64,000 nt of DNA from Muriicola jejuensis (GTDB taxonomy: Bacteria > Bacteroidota > Bacteroidia > Flavobacteriales > Flavobacteriaceae). Shown piece by piece: positions 58,650 through 64,000 of this stretch (positions within the stretch are counted from its first letter, which is position 1; the number at the start of each line of letters is the position of its first letter). The position numbers and the translations under genes were made by a program. The stretch spans positions 434,001 to 498,000 of the forward strand of contig NZ_JAABOP010000002.1 of NCBI RefSeq assembly GCF_010671595.1, given 5' to 3'. Below the pieces are notes generated by a model. The model searched no databases. It was not told the DNA's origin and saw only the letters and a program-made list of their open reading frames with translations.

Positions 58650-60383
58650 TTATCCATTGTCGTCATCTGCTTTGATCTCAACGCCGTTCTGATCGATCTT
58701 TAATTTAAAGGACTCCCGACCATCCTTTACATTGATGTCGATCCCGTCCTCATCGATAATGATGCGGCCTTCTTCGTCATCCCAGCGTAAGGTGGAGTTT
58801 ATCTCTTCAGGGCAGTTCAGGCATTGGAGTTCACCATTGCTACCCATTACCCAGAAATAATCTACCAGGTCGCCCCTGTATATGTCCCTGTCATAGCGTG
58901 TGAGCCTGCCTATATACCTGCGCATCCCGGGTTCAAAACCGATCAGAGTCCCTGCAGGTATGGCAAGGGTCACGCGTACTTCCTGGTCCCTTACCTTGTT
59001 ATCGATAGCCGTGGTCAGGAAGTTGTCAAGCGACAGGGTTCTGCCTTCCAGGGCATATGAATACCGGATATTGGAGGCTCGTTCCCTGGCATCGGCCATG
59101 GAATACCCGTCGGCATGCCGGCGTATCTTCAGCTGGACCAGGGAATCCGGGGACTTGGTGATGTCGAAACGGAAGTCGTCCGAAAAAAGGAGTTTTTCCC
59201 CATTCTCATCATAAGTCAGCGTCATATGGTTAAAGCCTATGTTCTCCTGGTTGTCAAAAAGCTCACTGCTCCTGGGCCGGATCATAAGCGTGTCAGGTTC
59301 CGCCGGCAAATACAGGACCTCACTTTCCGTCGTGCTTCCTGAATAGGCGTGGGCAGACGCCTCCTGAATACCCAGCACCACCAGTCCGATGATGGAGATC
59401 AGCCACAGTCCAAGGAGGGAGAATTTAACGATATTCCCAATAGACTTCAGGTTGTTGATCAGGATCTTGAGTCCCAGGTAAAGCAGGAAAAAGAAGGGGA
59501 TACCCACCGCCAGGAAGGTGAGGAGGGATATCACCCAGACCGGGGTTTCCGTGGCCCCGAATATACTGTACAGGTCCATGCCCGGGATGTGAATGATGTC
59601 GAGGGTCCCCACGGTAAACAGGCCTACGAACAGCCCGATAAGGGTAGCAGCCCCAATGATGATCAGCAGGACACCGATAAATTTCCCGATGACCTTGAAA
59701 AAGAACATGATCAGGTTTCCGAGGGCGTCAAAAAAGGTACGTCCACTGCTCTTGACCTGGTTGCCGACCTTTTCGTAATCCACGCCTTTTACGCGTTCTG
59801 CAACTCCCTCGTATCCCTCTTTAATTTTTTTTTCGATGTTGCTGATGTTCACCGGCTCCCCTCTCATATCGAGTTTTTGAGAGGTGGTGACCGCCTCAGG
59901 GACCAGGATCCAAAGCAGGATGTAGGCGATAAAACCGAATCCGGTAGCCAGGGCAAAGAAGATAAAGATCAACCGGATCCACAGGCTGTCGATTCCGAGG
60001 TAATGCTCCAATCCGGCGCAAACCCCTCCTATGTATTTATTGTCCACATCCCTGTAGAGTTTTTTAGGGCGGGAAGTCTGTCGGGGCTCTGATCTGGGCG
60101 TATCCTCAAAGATATCCTCATCTACCCTGTAGTCTTCGGGCTGACCCATGACCTGTATCACGGCATCCACTTCCTTCATGGTGATCACCTGTCTTTCACT
60201 TTCCATCCTTTCCTGAAAAAGTTCTGCGATTCGCGCCTCTATATCTGCAATGATCTCATCGCTACCCGCTGTACCCGAAAAGGAACGCTTAATGGCCTCC
60301 AGGTAGCGCTTCAGCTTGTTAAAAGCCTCCTCATCTATGTGGAAAAGGACGTTGGCGAGGTTTATATTAACTGTCTTGTTCAT
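58650..60383 (-). CDS. PspC domain membrane protein
   Basis: A 577-residue envelope protein. Residues about 1-95 form a cytoplasmic part, and the PspC domain follows: KKLYRDVDNKYIGGVCAGLEHYLGIDSLWIRL then FFALATGFGFIAYILLWILVPEA. Four further membrane helices (about 225-345) lead to a long C-terminal beta-rich domain outside (about 350-577) with DUF4097-like text (INSTLRWDDEEGRIIIDEDGIDINV). It probably responds to envelope stress with the PadR regulator (4-bp overlap) and head-GIN protein encoded around it. Confidence 0.93.
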   Translation of the reverse strand: MNKTVNINLANVLFHIDEEAFNKLKRYLEAIKRSFSGTAGSDEIIADIEARIAELFQERMESERQVITMKEVDAVIQVMGQPEDYRVDEDIFEDTPRSEPRQTSRPKKLYRDVDNKYIGGVCAGLEHYLGIDSLWIRLIFIFFALATGFGFIAYILLWILVPEAVTTSQKLDMRGEPVNISNIEKKIKEGYEGVAERVKGVDYEKVGNQVKSSGRTFFDALGNLIMFFFKVIGKFIGVLLIIIGAATLIGLFVGLFTVGTLDIIHIPGMDLYSIFGATETPVWVISLLTFLAVGIPFFFLLYLGLKILINNLKSIGNIVKFSLLGLWLISIIGLVVLGIQEASAHAYSGSTTESEVLYLPAEPDTLMIRPRSSELFDNQENIGFNHMTLTYDENGEKLLFSDDFRFDITKSPDSLVQLKIRRHADGYSMADARERASNIRYSYALEGRTLSLDNFLTTAIDNKVRDQEVRVTLAIPAGTLIGFEPGMRRYIGRLTRYDRDIYRGDLVDYFWVMGSNGELQCLNCPEEINSTLRWDDEEGRIIIDEDGIDINVKDGRESFKLKIDQNGVEIKADDDNG

Positions 60384-60721
60384 TTTTTTACTTTTTTAGC
60401 GTTGGTTACCAAATTCACGGCGTTTCTGAGTTCATCCCAGGTAGAATCGAGTTCTTTGAGGAACATCTTACCGGTCTCTGTGAGTCCGTAGTACTTTCGG
60501 GGTGGCCCGGAAGTGGATTCCTCCCACCGGTAATTCAGTAGCCCTGCATTCTTAAGTCTGGTGAGCAGGGGATAAATGGTCCCTTCTACCACCAGCATTT
60601 TTGCGTCTTTCAGAGTGTCGAGGATCTCAGAGGTATACTTGTCCTCTTCCTGTAGAATAGAGAGGATGCAGTATTCCAGGACTCCCTTCCGCATTTGCGC
60701 TTTTGTGTTTTCTATGTTCAT
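60380..60721 (-). CDS. PadR family transcriptional regulator
   Basis: A 113-residue winged-helix repressor. MRKGVLEYCILSILQEEDKYTSEIL is the typical first helix pair, then VVEGTIYPLLTRLKNAGLLNYRWEES is the recognition helix and wing, and GPPRKYYGLTETGK completes the domain. It belongs to the short PadR-s1 group without a long C-terminal dimerisation domain. It is the first gene of the PadR-PspC-head-GIN operon and probably regulates it. Effector unknown. Confidence 0.95.
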   Translation of the reverse strand: MNIENTKAQMRKGVLEYCILSILQEEDKYTSEILDTLKDAKMLVVEGTIYPLLTRLKNAGLLNYRWEESTSGPPRKYYGLTETGKMFLKELDSTWDELRNAVNLVTNAKKVKK

Positions 60722-60856
60722 AATCTGTTTCTTCAGTTTGTGCGTACCGGTGATGAGTCGGTCTTTGAATTCAGCACGGGGTTAACGGTTCGTTTTTTTT
60801 GGATTCATGGGATGTTGATTGATGAATAAACTCGGGATTAAAATTTTAATAGGTTA

Positions 60857-61384
60857 TTAATTCAGTGTATAGCTCTCAGCCGGTAAATGGTCATAACTCA
60901 GTTCTCTCCTGATCTTCCACTGCCCGTCTTCCAATACCCAAAGGTGTATGAACCTCGCGATGTCCCCTTTCTGGTACTGCTTGTTATTGTTGAGGAATTC
61001 AAACCGGTGCCTGCCTTCCTGTATCGCTCCGTAGAGTTTTCCGTCCCTGAAAAGCGGAAAGACTTTCAGGGAATCTTCCAGAAGGATCCTTTTGGAGGGC
61101 TGCACCCATGACTCTCCTTTATCGGCGCATTGTTCGTACATGGGTCTCAGGAAGGTCTCCCTTCCTTCGGTCAAACCAACTCTGTCATGGTAAAATTCAA
61201 AGTCTTTTGAGAAAAGGCTGGCCATGGTCTCAGGATCACAGGTGTCAAAAGCCGCGCGGAAAAGCACGCTGTCCTTTTGCCTGAGGATGTCGAACAGGTC
61301 AGTATTATTCGCTACCTGACCTCTGGTGGCAACCAGGTTCCCACCAGCCAGTACTATCAGAAATATGTATTTGAGAAATTTCAT
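60857..61384 (-). CDS. DUF4440/NTF2-like exported protein
   Basis: A 175-residue protein with a signal peptide (ending ATRGQ). The NTF2-like cone is seen in FRAAFDTCDPETMASLFSKDFEFYHDRVGLTEGRETF, then LKVFPLFRDGKLYGAIQEGRHRFEF and WKIRRELSYDHLP. DUF4440 proteins are mostly of unknown function; some bind small molecules. It shares one base with the DUF4870 gene before it, so the two are co-transcribed. Confidence 0.88.
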   Translation of the reverse strand: MKFLKYIFLIVLAGGNLVATRGQVANNTDLFDILRQKDSVLFRAAFDTCDPETMASLFSKDFEFYHDRVGLTEGRETFLRPMYEQCADKGESWVQPSKRILLEDSLKVFPLFRDGKLYGAIQEGRHRFEFLNNNKQYQKGDIARFIHLWVLEDGQWKIRRELSYDHLPAESYTLN

Positions 61385-61863
61385 TATTTGATAAAGTTGA
61401 TAGTGATGGGGTATTTAAATACCTGCCCCTCATGGGTCCTGAGGGTGGCCAGAATAGTATAGACCACGTTGAGCACGAAAAGCGCTACTGGGACCAGGCC
61501 GGCAAGCCCTAAGGGCCATAGTCTGTGGAAGGGAAAATCGTCCCAGTCCATAAAGAAGTTCACGCCCTCAAAAGGTTCGCGATAACCCCATTCGAAGATT
61601 CCATGGTGAAAGAGATCGGGGATCAGCCCAAAGAAAAAAGGAATGGACACCACACCAAAGATCGCCGCATACAGGAAGAGGCTGATCTGGAAATTCAGGG
61701 CCTGTTTCCCATTGTAATCGACAAAGGCATACTCCTTCCGGTTAGCCAGCCAGAGCACCAGGGGCAGGAGAATATTTCCTAAGGGGATAAAAAACCTGCT
61801 GAAGGTGGAGGCATGGATGACCGCGGACAAGGTTCTCTCGTGTTTGGTCAATGATTCTGTCAT
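61384..61863 (-). CDS. DUF4870 family membrane protein
   Basis: A 159-residue protein with about three to four membrane helices. The family pattern is clear: LSAVIHASTFSRFFIPLGNILLPLVLWL, then DYNGKQALNFQISLFLYA, and the last helix with FVLNVVYTILATLRTHEG. DUF4870 proteins resemble Tic20-like membrane proteins but their role is unknown. It overlaps the DUF4440 gene by one base. Confidence 0.93.
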   Translation of the reverse strand: MTESLTKHERTLSAVIHASTFSRFFIPLGNILLPLVLWLANRKEYAFVDYNGKQALNFQISLFLYAAIFGVVSIPFFFGLIPDLFHHGIFEWGYREPFEGVNFFMDWDDFPFHRLWPLGLAGLVPVALFVLNVVYTILATLRTHEGQVFKYPITINFIK

Positions 61864-61998
61864 GGCATATTAGTTTCTAATGCAAATATATATCTTAAAA
61901 AAGGTATTATGCAAAACATAGTACTAAAAATTAACATAATATTAACAAAACTAAATTCAAGTAAATTGGGTATTTTTAGGCTCCAAAGTCTAAAGTTT

Positions 61999-62451
61999 AT
62001 GGCGAGTCCCCGGAAATTCAACACCTTTCTTTTTTTTAAACTGCCATCGGCCTGGTGGGCAGGGGTGCGACTGCGTGAGATCGGTAACGAAAAAGCCGTT
62101 GTGACGGTTACTCACAGGTGGATCAACCAGAATCCCTTCAAATCCATGTTCTGGGCCGTACAGGGAATGGCCGCGGAACTCAGCACGGGTGCCCTGGTCA
62201 TGGACAAGATCCGAAAGAGCGGAAAAAGAGTCTCCATGCTCGTGGCCAACAACAAGGCCACCTTCACCAAAAAAGCGACCGGAAAGATCACCTTTACCTG
62301 CAATGACGGGCTCCGAATTGCTCAGGCCCTGGAAAAAGCCATCGAAACCGGGGAAGGTCAGACCTGCTGGATGACTGCCTTCGGGGTCAATGAGGATGGA
62401 GTGGTGGTCTCCGTCTTCGACTTTGAATGGACGCTGAAAGTCAAATCTTAA
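61999..62451 (+). CDS. DUF4442 hotdog-fold protein
   Basis: A 150-residue cytoplasmic protein. The start at 61999 (MASPRKFNTFLFFKLPSAW) is preferred to 61909, which adds an AT-rich leader. The hotdog pattern is in WAGVRLREIGNEKAVVTVTHRWINQNPFKSMFWAVQGMAAEL, as in DUF4442 thioesterase-like proteins. It may act on acyl-CoA, but the usual catalytic Asp or Glu cannot be assigned. The next gene begins 7 bp later. Confidence 0.85.
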   Translation: MASPRKFNTFLFFKLPSAWWAGVRLREIGNEKAVVTVTHRWINQNPFKSMFWAVQGMAAELSTGALVMDKIRKSGKRVSMLVANNKATFTKKATGKITFTCNDGLRIAQALEKAIETGEGQTCWMTAFGVNEDGVVVSVFDFEWTLKVKS

Positions 62452-62458
62452 AGAATAT

Positions 62459-62977
62459 ATGCTCAAGATGAAAAATGGAAATACAGACAAGGGAGACGCA
62501 CTCTACAGGGAGGAGCAGCGCTTTACCCAGTGGTTTGTCTGGGCCCTACTTTTGGGTGTCCTTGCGATACCCACTTACGGAGTCTACAGGCAAATAATCC
62601 AGGAAAGACCCTTCGGGAGCAATCCCATGCCGGACACCGGGTTGTTGATTTTCTTTTTAATTACCGTAGGTGTTTGTGTCTTCTTCTGGTGGATCCGTTT
62701 AAGAACCAGCATTTCTAACGAGTATATACATATTCATTATGCCCCCCTGGTCAACAAAAAGATCTTTTGGAGGGATGTTACTCAGGCAGAGATCGTCACC
62801 TACAGCCCCTTGATCGGTTACGGCTTGAGGATCTGGACCCCTTACGGAACAGTGTATAACGTAAAAGGGAGAAAAGGACTTTTCATGATTCTCAAGAATG
62901 GTAAAAAGGTGATGATCGGCACCCAAAGACCTCGTGAAATAGAGGAAGTAGTCAGGAAAGTGATGAAGTCGGTGTAA
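62459..62977 (+). CDS. Hypothetical two-helix membrane protein with PH-like domain
   Basis: A 172-residue protein. Two hydrophobic helices (about 25-45 and 62-82) precede a cytoplasmic domain whose strands read TSISNEYIHIHYAPLVNKKIFWRDVTQAEIVTY and GLRIWTPYGTVYNVKGRKGLFMILKNGKKVMIGTQRP, like a bacterial PH fold. The last part is a short amphipathic helix. Function unknown. It probably shares a transcript with the DUF4442 gene. Confidence 0.8.
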   Translation: MLKMKNGNTDKGDALYREEQRFTQWFVWALLLGVLAIPTYGVYRQIIQERPFGSNPMPDTGLLIFFLITVGVCVFFWWIRLRTSISNEYIHIHYAPLVNKKIFWRDVTQAEIVTYSPLIGYGLRIWTPYGTVYNVKGRKGLFMILKNGKKVMIGTQRPREIEEVVRKVMKSV

Positions 62978-63027
62978 CACAGAAAGACAAATGCGCACTA
63001 ACAATTAGAAATAAAATTGAAAATATC

Positions 63028-63828
63028 ATGAACGCACACGAAATAGACTACCATATCTATGGTGAAGAAATGCAATACGTGGAGATCGAACTCGATCCCC
63101 AGGAGGCAGTCGTGGCCGAAGCCGGAAGCTTTATGATGATGGATACCGACCTGCAGATGGATACCATCTTCGGTGACGGGTCTAATCAGAATAAAGGAGT
63201 ACTGGGCAGCCTGCTTTCGGCAGGGAAAAGGATCCTTACCGGGGAAGGCCTGTTTATGACCTCCTTCCTCAATGTCTCCCACGGCAAGCGCAGACTTAGT
63301 TTCGCCTCCCCTTATCCCGGAAAGATCGTCCCTATTGACCTTTCAGAGAAACAAGGAAAGTTCATCTGCCAGAAAGATGCCTTCCTCTGTGCGGCCAAAG
63401 GAGTCTCGGTAGGGATCGAATTCTCGAAAAGGCTTGGAAGAGGCCTTTTTGGTGGAGAAGGTTTTATCATGCAGAAGCTGGAAGGGGATGGGATGGCCTT
63501 TGTGCATGCCGGGGGTACCCTGGCTAAAAAGGTGCTGGCTCCCGGGGAGATCATCAAGGTCGATACGGGTTGTATCGTAGGCTTCAGCAAGGACGTGGAT
63601 TACGATGTGGAATTTGTTGGTGGAATAAAGAACACCCTCTTCGGGGGCGAAGGCCTCTTTTTCGCTACCCTGAAAGGTCCCGGTACGGTCTATATTCAAT
63701 CCCTGCCCTTCAGTCGGCTTGCCAAGCGAGTCTGGGCTGCGGCTCCCAAAGGAGGTGGAAAGGATAAGGGAGAGGGCAGTATCCTTGGCGGACTCGGAGA
63801 TATCCTGGATGGGGACAACCGGTTTTGA
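63028..63828 (+). CDS. AIM24/TIGR00266 family protein
   Basis: A 266-residue cytoplasmic protein of beta-helical or jelly-roll type. Family phrases are VEIELDPQEAVVAEAGSFMMMDTDLQM near the N-terminus, GEGLFMTSFLN, CQKDAFLCAAKGVSVGIEF, and the C-terminal GGIKNTLFGGEGLFFATLKGPG. Related to yeast AIM24, a mitochondrial protein; the bacterial role is unknown. It follows the two-helix protein gene by 50 bp. Confidence 0.92.
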   Translation: MNAHEIDYHIYGEEMQYVEIELDPQEAVVAEAGSFMMMDTDLQMDTIFGDGSNQNKGVLGSLLSAGKRILTGEGLFMTSFLNVSHGKRRLSFASPYPGKIVPIDLSEKQGKFICQKDAFLCAAKGVSVGIEFSKRLGRGLFGGEGFIMQKLEGDGMAFVHAGGTLAKKVLAPGEIIKVDTGCIVGFSKDVDYDVEFVGGIKNTLFGGEGLFFATLKGPGTVYIQSLPFSRLAKRVWAAAPKGGGKDKGEGSILGGLGDILDGDNRF

Positions 63829-63863
63829 TCCCCAATCTTTCGCCTTAAATCCTTCGGATCTCT

Positions 63864-64000
63864 ATGGACTTTAAAGGACTTCTCGACTTCCTCACCGAGC
63901 TGGATAAAAATAATTCCAAGGAGTGGATGGACAGGAACAGAAAAACCTACCACCACCTCCGTGATGCGTTTATCCAATGGCTGGACAGGCTCGATATAAG
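63864..64000 (+). CDS. DUF2461 family protein (3' truncated)
   Basis: The first 45 residues are visible: MDFKGLLDFLTELDKNNSK, then EWMDRNRKTYHHLRDAF. This resembles the start of DUF2461 (TIGR02453) proteins, which begin with a phrase such as FLxxLxxNNxKxWFxxNR. The gene continues past the window end. Function unknown. It follows AIM24 by 35 bp. Confidence 0.72.
   Translation, partial: MDFKGLLDFLTELDKNNSKEWMDRNRKTYHHLRDAFIQWLDRLDI

Overview
The window is chromosomal DNA of a Bacteroidota bacterium, most likely a marine member of the Flavobacteriaceae. The evidence is a type IX secretion / gliding-type C-terminal domain with SprB-like repeats at the left edge, many SC-type lipoproteins, DUF5777, DUF5916, HYC_CC_PP and head-GIN families, a lack of clear Shine-Dalgarno sequences, and promoters with the Bacteroidota -7 element TAnnTTTG. 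Species cannot be named from this sequence.

Layout. 1-4128: end of a large surface adhesin, an OB-fold lipoprotein and hemA. 4223-10538: a minus-strand respiratory locus (hexahaem lipoprotein cytochrome, monohaem lipoprotein, DUF5777 beta-barrel, small Tat-like protein, four-cluster Fe-S protein, NrfD-like quinol subunit, membrane-anchored protein, soluble-type cytochrome c) with no catalytic subunit. 10539-12081: a repeat-rich region around an intact tRNA-Pro(GGG), with a GIY-YIG gene between broken tRNA-Pro copies and a 97-bp tandem array of tRNA-derived units. 12082-21949: small hypotheticals, a DUF4382-like lipoprotein, a DUF5916 outer-membrane protein, glgA-glgC and a cation-chloride cotransporter-like permease. 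22100-33108: a copper/silver resistance operon (HYC_CC_PP, cusA, TolC, DUF3347, copA, PepSY, cusB). 33186-43324: exonuclease III, an oxidoreductase, two universal stress proteins, DUF2267, Hsp20, slipin, and an operon of flavin reductase, M20 peptidase and P-loop protein. 43519-53153: a sulfide/sulfite oxidation island. 53270-64000: upp, trxB, a BioF-like/dipeptide-epimerase pair, a PadR-PspC-head-GIN operon, DUF4440, DUF4870, DUF4442, AIM24 and the start of a DUF2461 gene.

How the genes fit together. The sulfur island contains a type II sulfide:quinone reductase, a CstB-like persulfide dioxygenase-rhodanese, a small rhodanese, a TauE/SafE exporter, a Tat-exported SorA-like sulfite dehydrogenase with a membrane-anchored cytochrome c, and a periplasmic rhodanese lipoprotein. 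Together they could carry sulfide to sulfate, with electrons entering the quinone pool and cytochrome c.

The most notable result is regulatory. Three sulfur promoters (43456, 44378, 51819) carry the same 14-bp palindrome, GTnACyTArGTnAC, each exactly 22 nt before a TAnnTTTG-like -7 element. A second dyad, TGATnnnnATCA (Fnr/Crp type), sits with the same centre-to-promoter distance (29.5 bp) before the hexahaem cytochrome gene, a universal stress gene and hsp20, with weaker variants elsewhere. This suggests two related Crp/Fnr-type activators acting at class II positions. The tRNA-Pro/GIY-YIG/97-bp repeat structure is a second candidate for something undescribed.
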